Positions 13,301 to 25,106 of a stretch of DNA of 64,000 bases are shown here, one piece after another. The stretch lies in contig JAQFVV010012511.1 of NCBI GenBank assembly GCA_028023455.1, forward strand, positions 1,798,165 to 1,862,164, read 5' to 3'. Both the position numbers and the translations under genes were made by a program. The notes under the pieces were generated by a model, which did not search any database, was not told the origin of the DNA, and was given only the letters and a program-made list of their open reading frames with translations. This stretch comes from Epiperipatus broadwayi. Lineage: Eukaryota > Onychophora > Udeonychophora > Euonychophora > Peripatidae. How positions within the stretch are numbered: the stretch's first letter is position 1; every line of letters starts with the position of its first letter.

Positions 13301-14157
13301 AAACATATGTTTATTTTGTCCTTATTCTAAAATCAGTAATTAATTTGAACTTTGGCTGTAATAATTGCTTTCAAACCTTTAAATAATATTTTAAATTGTA
13401 ATTAACATTAATTTTATTTATTATTGAAGTACTTATTACATGTTTGATAAAACTTATGTAAAGATAAATAATTGATGAATAATTTTATAAAAGACAATCA
13501 TTCTTAATTTGTTTCAGAAATATGTATAAAAGTCATTATATTTGTGTCAAATTAAAAGTATAATAATGACAAATTATTATAGAAACATTGATTGTATTAA
13601 AAAAAGAAGAAATTGCAATAATTTGATATTGTATTATATAATTTTAAAGAAAGAAAAAAATCATAAGAATTAACTTCTTCAATACTTTGAAGAGATCTTA
13701 TTCATTTGATTTTCTATTAATATAGATAAGCTAAAATTGAATTGATATAATTATCCATTCTGATTTTTTTCTGCTTATTCATTTAAAATATATTCTAAAT
13801 TGCTTATTTGTTTTGACATATACTTTACTTTAAAGAAAGAAGAAGTGATTTAAACTTACTTCATACTTAATATTATTAAAATGTGTGAACTTTATAATAT
13901 GGATCTTTACAAATAACTATTATTACTCAGTATCCTCTATCTGCTCATATTTCCTCAAATTTTTCTTTAATTATGAATCTCATTAAAAAAGAATTCCTGC
14001 TCTTAATTATATATTTATTTTTATCTGCTGAAGGAAAGACTGTATTGCAGTATTTTCTTAAAGATGATACAAAAGGACTTGTATGAAAGGGGATTATTTT
14101 TATTATAAGATAAAAAAAATTTAAATCCTTAATCTAAAATGATAAAATGAAATACTT

Positions 14158-14159
<2 letters not shown>
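10394..14159. other. AT-rich stretch without recognisable genes
   Basis: Both strands are full of stops and open frames are below about 60 codons. Short TA runs occur at about 10553-10565 and 12054-12067. I recognised no RNA gene, repeat family or protein motif. Confidence 0.6.
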
Positions 14160-14191
<32 letters not shown>

Positions 14192-14204
14192 TAAATATAC
14201 CAAA

Positions 14205-14242
<38 letters not shown>

Positions 14243-14256
14243 TTTGGTATATTTAA
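14160..14256. repeat. (TA)n microsatellite with inverted flanks
   Basis: TA runs at 14160-14191 and 14207-14239 are combined with an inverted pair: AAATATACCAAATGCATAT (14193-14211) and ATATGCATTTGGTATATTT (about 14236-14254). The result is a strong AT hairpin lying about 85 bp upstream of the truncated RTE copy. Confidence 0.75.
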
Positions 14257-14339
14257 AAATTATTATTGATATCATGTAGTTATAATTTATACTTTAAATT
14301 TAATTGCTACTATTATTTATGGTGTTGTAAAATATATCC

Positions 14340-15867
14340 ATAATGATATGTATACAAGTACCACCTACATCTATTATATCTTCTGAATTGCCCAGAATTT
14401 GAAATGAAGAAGTGAAACATGCAATTAAATTTATGAATAAAGGAATAGCTCCAGGTAATGATGGAATTATAATCGATATATTAAAAGAAGCAGGTGAAAA
14501 AATAGAAAAAGTTTTGGCAAAGTTATATACCAAATGTCTAAATGATAAAGATGTACCAGATGATTGGAAGAATTCAGTATTAATTTTAATATTTAAAAAA
14601 GGTAATAAAGAAGATATTAGAAATTACAGATCTATCAGCTTTTTATCAGTTTTATACAAATTTTTTACCAAGGTAATTGTAACTTATCTACAGAGAACAT
14701 TGGATTTCAACCAACCAAGAGAACAAGCTGGATTTAAAAGTGTTTTAGTATATTAGATCATATCCAAGTATTGAAAGAAGTTATAGAAAGGATGAATGAA
14801 TATTAATTGTCATTATGCTTTGGATTTGTAAACTATGAAAATGCATTTGATTCTATAAGCATTTATTCAGTGATTAAAAGATTAGATCATCAAGGTATAG
14901 ACTCAGGATATTGTCATATTCTGAAGAATATTTATAAAAATGCAACAGCAACAATTAGATTAAATAATGATACTAGGAAGGTTAACATTGGAAAGGGTGT
15001 AAGACAGAGTTACTCCATATCTCCAAAAAATTATATAGCAGTGCTGAAAGAAGTATTTTGTGGAATAAAATGGGAAGTTAAAAGAGTAAAAGTAAATGGA
15101 AATTATTTAAATCATTTAGATTTTGCAGCTGATGTAGTTGTTTTTGCAAATAATGCTTCAGAGCTTCAGGAAATATTGTAAGAGTTATCAGACAAAAGTA
15201 AGAAAGTAGGACTAAAGATAAATGTTAAAAAGACTAAAGTAATGTTTATTGGATTTTCTCAAAATAAGAAAATAAAGATTGATAATGAAGAGTTAGAACA
15301 AGTTAACAACTACAAATATGTTGGTCAGATTATTACTACAGATGGAAGCATAATGTATGAAATCAATCATAGAATACTAAAATGAAATATGCCTATGTGT
15401 TTGAAAAGGAAGGTTTTTTTTTAATAAATATGTTTTGTTCATTCTTATTTATGGAACTGAGACTTGGACATTTAATATAAAAGTAATACATATATTTCAG
15501 ATCACTCAAAAAACTATGGAGAGATGCATATTAGGAGTAACAAGAAGAAATTGAAAATTGCAATATATGGGTAAGAGAACAAATGGGTGGTATTGACATC
15601 ATTGAAAGAATTAAAAGACTGAATTGGAGTTGGGCTGGACATATTGCTAGAAAAGATGATAATAGGTAGACTATTGAAATCTTAACCTGAATTCCAAGAG
15701 ACTGTAAAAGACCCAGAAAGAGACCACATATGAGATGATGGATGAAATAAGAAAGTGTGCAGGGGTGATGTAGAGAAGAGAAGCTAGGGATCAGAGAAGG
15801 ATTGAACTTGGAGAGACCTTCCTTCATCCTGCGGTGGATTGATAATGGTTGGCAATGGTGATGATGT
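14340..15867 (+). pseudogene. RTE-clade non-LTR retrotransposon, 5'-truncated and mutated
   Basis: This copy is homologous to the complete element at 38354-41232. It begins at the position equivalent to residue ~437 (VPPISI) of that element, so the endonuclease domain is missing, as expected of incomplete target-primed reverse transcription. Readable blocks are [16 protein letters not shown] and DDWKNSVLILIFKKG (14412-14756), FVNYENAFDSI (14823-14855) and [14 protein letters not shown] (15113-15154). The catalytic FADD is therefore FAAD and the motif A Asp is Asn. Several in-frame stops and a deletion of roughly 30 codons near 15380 break the frame. The C-terminal SWAGHIARR-like block is readable at about 15626-15655. 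The 3' end, about 15840-15867, has the same GATAATGGTT plus (GAT)-rich tail as the complete copy. This is an old, dead copy. Confidence 0.9.
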
Positions 15868-16084
15868 ACTCATAAACAAAGTTGAGTAAGAAATATTAGA
15901 TAAAAAAGTTTATTTTATAAGTTATTTTTTGTTATCATTTAGAATTCTCATATTTGTTGTTTCAGCATAAATGAATTATTGTATCTAGGATATAACAGCT
16001 TTTTTATATATCTGATATAAATAGTTATGAATGGAAGTATTATGAACATCAGTGTATGTGAGAATTGAGATAGCTTATAAAATT
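15868..16084. other. AT-rich spacer
   Basis: No signal was recognised between the RTE 3' end and the trinucleotide array. Confidence 0.5.
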
Positions 16085-16200
<116 letters not shown>

Positions 16201-17982
16201 GCAGGTATGATTTGTCAGCACACAGAGTGTTAAGCCAAATGGATGCATTATATTCCTTTGTATGTGCATATGCAAGAAATTCATCCATTCACTCATTCAT
16301 TTATTTATTTATTATCATTATCAAATCCATGTCTTGGACTGTTTGTTGTTTCCCTTTGGGAAATTTTATGTGAATAGTCTATTACTTTTGTATGCATTCA
16401 GTTCGCCCATGAGTGAGAGCATGGCTTGCTTATTTATCAGCACTACCTACATGTAATTACCAGGTGTGTATTCATGTTTTGCTTACTCATATTTTTTATT
16501 ATCCTCTTTGCCTGGAATTTAATGTAATGTGTGTTTTAGCATGTTATAATATCTGAAAGTATGTCTATCTTTAAAATATATTATTAGGCCTGCTACAATT
16601 TAAATTTAAAATACATTGTGATCATCACGCATATTTATTTTCTCACCCCGTCATAGGTGTTAATAATATCATATTCATGTTATTATTTTGCATAATATTT
16701 TTGCTATTTTGTAAATCTATAAAAACTCTCTCCACACTGATTTTCAAACCTAGTTTTACTGTGTAAACTTTACACTGTAAAGTATATAATATCATACTGG
16801 TAGTCTGAATATAGGAATATAGGTGTATTGTTTTACTCTGGATGTATAATATTTAAAGAAAGACCGATTAGATAAAAGTGAGAGCTTTTGGGTGATGATA
16901 ATTGCTTGTATTTTAAATTCTTTAGGAATATTTTGTGGAGAGAAATACTTATATGTATACTTTTTTAATATTTTGTTAGTCTAATTTATTAAATTTAAAA
17001 GCGATGCTTATTGTAAATATTTTATCGTATAATTATTATCACATAGTGTAAATAAATAATTTTATTATTAATTAAATACATTTCTTGTTCATTGCCATTA
17101 TTGCATTATCGTCTTCGTTATTCAGAAAATCTTATTTAATAAAATTTTATTATTAATTATTTTGGAAGAGTACGTTCCAATGGTCACAGAGAATTTATTT
17201 ATTTACTTTGTTTAATGTTTATTTTACTTTCATTATAAGAAAATAAATACTATGTTTATTTGTTTTTATTTTCAAATGCACTTGTAATGCAGCTGGTAGC
17301 ATAAAATATATCACTTCTACTTGCTGCTTTACCCCCATGTTAGTACTTATTGAAAGTTGTATCAGAAAATATACAATTTAGGAATGATTATAAGTAGTAG
17401 AATTAAAATAGAAATTCTTAAAAAACTTTAAAATATTTAGAAAAGTCTTAATCGGCTAACCGTATGTTGTTTGAATATTTAAATGTGTCATTATTGTGTA
17501 TTTACATTTCTGCTTACAAATGTTTAATGTCAAAGCTAAGAGAAGAATTTTAAAATGTTTAGAATGTAACTTGAATAATTATTACATTTTACAGATTTAA
17601 AGAATATTATTATTATGTTTTCTTGTACCAAGCACATTTTAATTTTGAACCCGAACCTCAAATGAAATTATTTAAATTGTAAGAAGAACCTAAATTTTTA
17701 AATTTTAAAAATAAAGCCTGAGATAAGATTTAATAGATATAACAACCTGATATTTTAGTAATTATAATTAGATGCTATGTTGTCTATAAGAGGACTCATA
17801 CTCTGTGGAAAATCCATAGGTATTATGGTGCCCATGTGACCTGTCCTTTGAGGGACACTGCTCAACATGTATTGGCTTGTTATGTAGTTGATTTCTGGTG
17901 ACCAATGTGGTACACTTGATTATAGGTTTAATTTTGTTCCCTCATTCTTTGATCAGTCTTCAAGTTATAATATATATATATA
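16201..17982. other. AT-rich stretch without recognisable genes
   Basis: Slightly higher complexity occurs at about 16200-16450 and 17760-17950, but no conserved protein, RNA gene or repeat was recognised. A TA run lies at about 17969-17980, next to the inverted PLE tail. Confidence 0.5.
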
Positions 17983-18162
17983 ATTATAATTGAAATAATA
18001 TTTTTAATGGTTTATAAACAATTACAAACAATCTTAAAATCTGCAGAAGTACTTTCGATTACTTTCTAACCTGCCTTAGAAAGTAACCGAAAGTACTTCT
18101 GCGGATTTTAAGATTGTTTGTAATTGTTTATAAACCGTTAAAAATATTATTTCAATTATAAT
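17983..18162. repeat. Inverted duplication within a PLE tail
   Basis: The arms 17983-18069 and 18076-18162 are nearly perfect reverse complements around a 6-nt loop (CCTGCC). The right arm corresponds to the PLE tail after 58905: it has AACCGAAAGTACTTCTGCGG where the other copy has AACAGAAAGTATTTCTGTGG. The left arm is therefore an inverted copy of PLE tail sequence, giving an 87-bp stem. Confidence 0.8.
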
Positions 18163-18215
18163 TACAATATTGTTTTTAATTAACAGATATTTTATTTATT
18201 TTATATATATATAAC
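18163..18215 (+). repeat. PLE 3' tail terminus with TA run
   Basis: This continues the right arm of the preceding inverted repeat: a TTGTTTTTAATTAACAG block, then TTTTATATATATA. The same order ends the PLE tails at 1-112 and 58905-59072. Confidence 0.55.
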
Positions 18216-18730
18216 AGCACTGCTGAAAAAAGACTTTGGGTTATTAATAGTAATGATTCTATATGAAGCTGAGCAAGATGGACCTAAAAAAAAATTTTCA
18301 AGGTTCAAAAGGCATAGGATTTTTTTTCAGATAGCTGAACAATAAGGAACTCAGCTGACCTCCTAATATGGCTAATAACAATGTAAGATAATTATTATTT
18401 GATAGAGGGTAGAGATTACAGAAAAATCTGGACTAATCAGGAAAGGGTCAATTTGCTAAATTATAAAAATAAAAATTGATTGTAATGTGATGTGGCATTA
18501 TCTACGCATGTGAGAAATATCAAAATTTTATAGGCATTGTGCTCACACTTGTTTTTATCATTACTTTTTGTTTCATTAATTTGTGGGTCTATATCACTAA
18601 AAAAATTATTTTTCTTTAGAGAAGTTGAATTTGGCAGCCATTATAGCCAAACAGAAATTATAAGTGTAATGGTTATTCATACAATATCTTAAAGAGTTTA
18701 AATAATCTATCAGAATATTATTATCATTAT

Positions 18731-19100
18731 TATTATTACTAATTATTTAAATTTGTTGTGATTTTATTTTATTTTATGGTTAAACAAAAACTGGATATTT
18801 CAAACTCAGCACAGTTTTTATCATGAGAAAAACTGTAGTCTTTACAAATAGAAACTTAAAAAAAAACAAATTTAAAAGTACACAAATGTTTCAATGGTGA
18901 TGAAGTGGTCTATGGCATCAGTTTGAAAGTCAACATTGATTACTCATATATAACAGACAAAAAATTTTCTAACTACAGATTATCATTTTTAAAGGCCTTT
19001 ATTACAAGGTAAAAGTAAACTATGGGTTCAATACTCATAGGAGTATGACATTATTTCTCTCTGAGTTAAAGGGAAACATCATATTTATAGTTTTGTCTGA
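18731..19100 (+). repeat. Unidentified dispersed repeat, copy 1
   Basis: This copy matches 24832-25106 over most of its length by eye. Shared blocks are an AATTATTT-AATTTGTTGTGATTT start, ATGGTTAAACAAAAACTGG, CAGTCTTTACAAAnAGAAA, CATTGATTACTCA and a TTTATAGTTTTG end. It carries about 110 bp (roughly 18935-19045) that copy 2 lacks. There is no coding frame and no tRNA-like promoter that I can see. The family is unknown to me. Confidence 0.7.
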
Positions 19101-19567
19101 GTTGAAAGAAAAGTGAAATAAGCACAAACAATATTTTTTGTCAATAGTTATTATATTACACTGGAGTAACAGGAGTTGAATAATAATTTTGAATTTAAAA
19201 AATTATTATAAATTAAACATTTAAAAAGGTCTATTTAATGTTTTATGTTGATTTTGAAAATTAACAAAAAAAAAAAAACTAAAACGAACTTGTTTTTATG
19301 TTAAAATAGATAATACCATAATTATAGAATTTCCCTATCTATTTTAATTAGATTAACAAAAAATTTTTAAACTAAAGCTTCTGATAAAATTTAGTATAAT
19401 ATAATCTGTTGTTGGAAAGATTAAGAATATTTTTAGATAAAAAAATTTGATTTTAATTAAAGTAAATTGAAAAGAGACATTAACTTTTTTTTAAGATAAA
19501 GAATTTATTTAATTGTTATTTTTAAATTTCATGATACAGTTATAAAAAGGTGGATTTAAAGAAGTAA
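19101..19567. other. AT-rich spacer
   Basis: No recognised content. Confidence 0.5.
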
Positions 19568-19882
19568 TTACAACATAGTTAGCATGGTTATTATAAACTT
19601 ATAATGGAAGGGAAGAAGTAGAGCTGCTGCTAATATCATGATGGTAGAGTTTGAATTCACATGGAAGCAAGGGACAACTTTTTTCTGTTTCACAGCCCAT
19701 ATTGTGTAGTAGATGGCATGCCTGAAGTTTACCAAATTATAGATACTGCATGGAGATGACTGAATGTCACCAATTACTCGATCTATATCTTTCCCAAAGA
19801 TGTCAAAGAGCCAGTCTACTGTTTTATAAGAGGCTAGCTTACAGAGAGATTCCAGATAATCAGCTTGCTGATGAATTATCAT
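19568..19882 (-). CDS. Hypothetical 104-codon open frame, unrecognised
   Basis: I do not recognise this protein. The frame starts with ATG at 19882, reads MIIHQQADYLESLCKLASYK and continues with a mixed-composition stretch to about residue 70, followed by a hydrophobic C-terminus. Codon composition is less AT-biased than the flanks, which is the only reason to list it. It could be a fragment of a transposon protein, a host exon remnant or chance. There is no strong splice acceptor immediately upstream and no neighbouring coding segment in phase. Confidence 0.2.
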   Translation of the reverse strand: MIIHQQADYLESLCKLASYKTVDWLFDIFGKDIDRVIGDIQSSPCSIYNLVNFRHAIYYTIWAVKQKKVVPCFHVNSNSTIMILAAALLLPFHYKFIITMLTML

Positions 19883-20820
19883 GATATGATTTTATACATA
19901 TGCTAATTAATTTATATGCAAAGAAGCACAAATATATAATTGTTACCAATGCACACAGAGTTGGTAAATAAAATATTTACTGAAATAATTTCACAGTTCA
20001 AATATTTAAATACTTTTTCTAAATTATTCAACTAAAATTAAAATAGTGAAAGAAATAATAAATGACATTTCCATTTTTTTTTAAAAAAAAGAAAACTCAG
20101 GAATCTTTCTTAAATATTGGAAATGAAGTCACAGAAGCCTGGATTTTAAAATAAGTTTTCAAACTAGATCTAATGAGATTTTTTTTTAAAAAAAGAAAAG
20201 CTTTCTCTTACCATTAGGAATAATGGGAATTAATAACTTCAATCTGAAAGAGGATATTAACACACACAAACATATGCAGTTTATTTATACATTTTTACAT
20301 CAAATTAAGAGTCTTGTAAAAATATAACAATATGAATTTATTAAGTTTCTTTTTTTATAAATGCTAATATGTGTACACAAGTTTGAATGGGTACCTATAT
20401 TGTAACGGTCATATTTGTACCCTCACACAACAAAATCCATAGTTTGAGAAAATTATACCAAGGCTGATCTAGATGAGGGGTTGAGACCTCGAATCAGATA
20501 ACACCTCAGCTCTTCCGCCAGCACTCCTTGACTTCCTACCCTATGAATGACATATATGAGGCTACACTCAGAGTTTTTTAATTAGCATGCCAGCAGTAGC
20601 AAAGGATGGAGCAAGAGGCACATGGAATATTAACTTAATCACTAATACCTTAAATAAACCTGCACATCTATGGCTGCCTAGAGAATGCATATATTAATAA
20701 CTAATACTAAATTATAGAGTAGATTTGGATAAAATTTGGTAATGAATTATGAAGAACACAGTAAACATTTATGGTTTTAAAATATTTAATTATAAATTAT
20801 AAAATAAAAAATATAAATAT
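19883..20820. other. Spacer with a modestly GC-richer block
   Basis: The block at about 20380-20680 has higher complexity than its surroundings (for example CTCAGCTCTTCCGCCAGCA at 20506). It lies on the 3' side of the minus-strand gag-protease relic and could be a degraded LTR. No open frame or terminal repeat supports that. Confidence 0.3.
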
Positions 20821-20894
20821 AAAAAGTGCATTGGGATTTACACACACAAGTGTCTTGTAGAGATGAGAGCAGGTTCTCATCTTTTGCACTTTTT
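20821..20894. repeat. Small two-part hairpin
   Basis: AAAAAGTGCA (20821-20830) pairs with TGCACTTTTT (20885-20894). Inside it, GATGAGA (20862-20868) pairs with TCTCATC (20875-20881). It could be a structured RNA or a chance or foldback remnant; no promoter or conservation evidence is available. Confidence 0.4.
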
Positions 20895-21070
20895 AATTAA
20901 AATGAGTTTATTACAATTTTAATGTGTATTACTAGTTTATTCTATGGACTATTCATGCCTTAATTGTGGTATGCCATCCCTACAAGGTTTGCCAATAGTT
21001 AAATCATACGAGAATGATAACTAATATAACTAATACATTGTTATTACTTAATGAGCAGTCAATGTGCTCT

Positions 21071-22240
21071 TTATGCAGATTGCATGATATAAACTAGGTA
21101 AGAGGTGCAGATCAATGCTGAACAAATAATATTATGGAGGGCAAACTGGAAATTTGTAGTGTATCTGCCAGAATCTACTAATGCATCCACCATTCTTTCT
21201 TCAAACATTATTCTTATTTTTGGACATGTCTGTGAGGAATAATGGGGCACTCTATCTTCCCATGAACACCCTAAATTCATCATTTCTTTGGTTTCATTCC
21301 TATTAGATTTCCACATCAATTTTCCTTTTCTTTCTCCAACCTTGCACTGTGGCATGACTGGTCACAGCTTCCTTATATTTCTCTATCCTTTCACTCTTAT
21401 ACTGTGGTTAAGTATTTCTTTCACTATTCCTATTCTTTCTAGCTTCTATAGTATTTATGTCTATGGAACCTGTCCTTTTTTCAGACAATTTAAGCTGATG
21501 GTTTTGTGCACTGATGTCCACAGCATTTAATAATTTATCAACATCGTCTGTTGATTTCTTACCCACACTCAGTAACATATGCTCTATTTGCAAGGGCAAA
21601 TTTTGATACACCCATCATACAATTTGACTTTCTATCATATTGCATTTTTCAAGTTTGTCACTAGTCTCCTGAAAAACTGGGTATAGTTCTTGCCACTGCT
21701 CTCTTTGAACTTTTCTACATAGTCTGGTATGTGATAATTTCCTGGTATTCTTCTGACTGAAAATTATTCATTATGGACTCTCTATATTTTTGGAAGTTCT
21801 CATGCTGATGGAATAATGAATCCAACCATAATTTTGCATATCCTTGAAGATGATTACAGGCTATTGCTAACTTGCACTCTTTGGACAGGAGATTTATATT
21901 AAAATATTTATGTAGATTGTTTATATGTTCCACTGGAACTTCATCCACCTAACCTTTGAATGTCTTAATTAAAAAAAACATACTCTGTTGGGCCTGATGA
22001 TATCTCTCCATATATCCTTCACAAACATTTTATTTTTAAGTTCTGATTTTTTACCTTTTCTTTTTGAGCTATGGTTCCTGTATTCTGTTGCATTTCTTGA
22101 AAATTTAATCCAATCTACTTTGTGCTTTTAATTTCATTTTTCAATTTTTTATCCATATTCTGGAGATTAGCTACTATGTTTTCCTGCATTTCTTGTAACC
22201 TTTGCATCATCTCTTCCTTCATGGACATTTCTTTCTATTT
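21071..22240 (-). pseudogene. LTR-retrotransposon gag-protease relic
   Basis: Read on the minus strand from about 22240, there is first a coiled-coil-like start (MQRLQEMQENIVANLQNM). A capsid-like block at 21715-21948 contains AIACNHLQGYAKLWLDSL and FQKYRESIMNNFQ, the W-containing pattern of retrotransposon Gag. A basic segment follows at 21408-21611 (KSTDDVDKLLNAVDISAQNH), then a protease-like block at 21071-21355 with MVDALVDSGR, resembling the ALVDSGA active site of retropepsins with the last Ala changed. Frames shift several times and stops interrupt, so no product is expected. No reverse transcriptase or integrase lies downstream, and LTRs were not identified. A Gypsy-type assignment is likely but not proven. 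Confidence 0.6.
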
Positions 22241-22276
22241 CTCTAATTCTATTCTGTTTTTAAATGCTTTTTACCC

Positions 22277-22277
<1 letters not shown>

Positions 22278-22347
<70 letters not shown>
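22278..22347. repeat. (TA)n microsatellite, about 70 bp
   Basis: An uninterrupted TA run lies just upstream (in minus orientation) of the gag relic. The Tyr-Ile repeat frame across it is an artefact. Confidence 0.95.
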
Positions 22348-22349
<2 letters not shown>

Positions 22350-24831
22350 TACCAGACTCACATCCTAACCAAGTAATTAATTAAACTACCATCTGCCATG
22401 ACTGCATTTTTTAATTGCCTTATTCTATTTATTTGAATAGTTATATATAATCCCTCCTTTTATTTCTTTTTTTTATTTACTACTTTTACTTTTCCTATCT
22501 TATTTCAGCATCAATCTTTTCAAACCTTAATATATATCTATTGTGCAAATAACATATGTTATCAAAAGAAATAATTTTGTGTCTAAAATTATTTTATTGC
22601 ATCTTCTTTGTTATCACAAAGTGTGAGAAACATTTCTGTGCTTCATCTTTCAAAGTTATTTGTGCCCAAATACGTTGTGTGCCATTTTATTACTTTCACC
22701 ATGGGTTATTTTGTATAGAAGAGATTGGGTAAATTAATCAAACCTCGGTGCTACATGATAACACTAATATATTATATTCATATGGATTATTTCTAAATTT
22801 GCTATTAAATATACTACTCTTATTTCTCACTTTTATTTAATGAAGATAACTGAATTGGTTATATTTCACAGCCGAATTAAGTGTATCTATAATTATATGG
22901 AACATAAGTTCATGCTTCAACTCCTTCAAAGCATATTTATAAGCACTGGAGTTGATCTTCACCCTTAAGCACCAGTTCTTATAAACCAAGTAAAGAATTA
23001 TTCAATGAGAGAAGACAATAAAAAAAGTACAAATAAACTATCAATATAGTAATTCCCTAAGCTAGCTCAATGTTATATTTATAAAACAATAACTCTCAGG
23101 GAAAGTGGTATTTATACTTCATTAGAAATAGACACAGACTGTAATTAATTTCATTAATATTCAATTATTATTTTTAATAAATAAGTAACTTAATGGATAT
23201 AATTGACTGCCAACTATGTAACTTTAGAAACAAATCAATTTATTTTAGACAAGAGATATAATAATAATATCTAACAAAATTTATCCTTTTCCCCATTAGA
23301 TATTATAAATTTTCCTCTACCAAACACAAATAATAAGAACACATAAAAAAAAAAATAACACAGTAATACAAAACAAAAACGATATGTATAATTACTCCAA
23401 TAGAAGAACTCTGCCACTATTTAGCTATGGGATAAACTTATCTTTTTATATATTTAATTAATTGTATATCCCCTTCACTTTCTTTATTTGCTGTTTGCAT
23501 CTAGATATCTGTGTCTGTGAATCAGTATATACATGCACCTATACAGATATACTTTTTACACCCATTAACAAAAAAAAAATAACTGAACAAAAGTTCATAA
23601 TTTGTCATAAAATGAATATTACAAGAAAATAAAAAAAAAATAAAAAAATACAAATTGAAATAATGTAAAAACAAATTGTTTACCTTATTTTCTGGGAATA
23701 TAACAATAAAATAAGTAAGGTTACTGATTTATGTATAAGTTTAAAGTTTGTCTTATCCTTTGTTATATTCTAAACCTACTTTCAGGCATAGGCAATTCAT
23801 GTATGAATGTCTTTTTCATTATTCTTTTATGGGGAACTCTATTTGGAAAACCAATGATCTTGCAGCAGACAGATAGTGATAGAAACAGGTTAGTGTGGAT
23901 GACAAGTCTAGTATACTTAAGTGTTCTCTACTCCATAGCATTTAGTATCTTGCACTTAAGATTATACATTTCATTCATAATATACATTTTGTAGCACATA
24001 GAATATTTATTACAATAATTTATATTTTCTAATCAAACACTCCAGTTAATTCTCTATAAACTCCTGGTCATTTAAGGTTTTACTCTAATGTTCATTTAAA
24101 ATAACACAAATAGCAGTTGATGTGACCTCCAGATGAAGCAGACAGGATTTAATAATTAAAACCAAATTTTTTTCTTTTTATAAGACTTTCATAAAAGAAA
24201 ATGCTGACTCGCTATGCAGGAGGCCAGTATTCCAATTTATATCCATTTTAATTTTGTACAAAAACATCACACACACAAAAAAAAACTTTCCCTCTTATTC
24301 ATGCTATATCTTTAAATAGCCTGTAATTAAACAAATTTTTTTAATAAGTCAGTAGCTTGCTTCTACTAAGGTACAAGGCAAATGTTGTACCTTAAATCAG
24401 TACAAGATTTATTTTACTTTGATTAGATAAAAAAATTAATTAATCCATTTCAGGATATTTATATGCCTTTCTCTCTCTCTTTTTTTTTTAAAAAAAAAAA
24501 CATTTTATTATGTATTAACATTCTACATACTACTTAAAAAAAGTATTATGTAATTACCAGTAATAATTAATACATTTTTAAAGTAATTATACATGTAGTA
24601 GTGATCTAATGATTTTCTAAAAATAATAAATTTAAAAAAAAAAAAATCTATTTTTCTCTTTTTTTAAAAAAAAAACAACTTTAAATCTTAATTTTAAACG
24701 TCAATTCTATTTCACATTTAACATAAAAAATGTAATTTATATGATGTGTATATACCTTTTTTGATCCACAGATACATTTGTATACTTATTTTAAACCTTT
24801 GTGAAGGGTTCAAATTTTAGTCCCCATCACA
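22348..24831. other. AT-rich stretch without recognisable genes
   Basis: An 87-codon plus-strand frame at 23731-23994 is hydrophobic and somewhat less AT-biased around 23780-23950 (SGIGNSCMNVFFIILLWG), but I recognise no family and give it no call. Oligo-A and oligo-T tracts at 24480-24500 and 24630-24675 are low complexity. Confidence 0.5.
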
Positions 24832-25106
24832 TATTATTACTAATTATTTTAATTTGTTGTGATTTAGTTTTATTTTATGGTTAAACAAAAAACTGGATAT
24901 TTCAGAATCCGCACAGCTCTTAACATCAGAGTTTACTACAGTCTTTACAAACAGAAATTTAAAAAAAAAAAAAAGTACAAAATTCTTTCAATAGTAATGA
25001 AATAGATTGTGACGTCCGTTGAAAGTCAGCATTGATTACTCACAGAAGTATAATATCATTTCTGTCTGAGTTGAAAGGAAATATATTATCTTTATAGTTT
25101 TGTTTT
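24832..25106 (+). repeat. Unidentified dispersed repeat, copy 2
   Basis: This is the second copy of the repeat at 18731-19100, same orientation, about 6.1 kb away. It lacks about 110 bp of the central part. Divergence by eye is of the order of 15-20 percent, so the copies are old. Confidence 0.7.

Noticed and set aside
15531-15827. Minus-strand 98-codon frame
   Set aside because: Antisense shadow of the C-terminal part of the dead RTE copy.
20380-20680. Possible LTR of the gag-protease relic
   Set aside because: Composition is suggestive, but no TG...CA ends, matching partner LTR or primer binding site could be found.
22122-22376. Plus-strand frame ending in a Tyr-Ile repeat
   Set aside because: It runs through the (TA)n array and is antisense to the gag relic.
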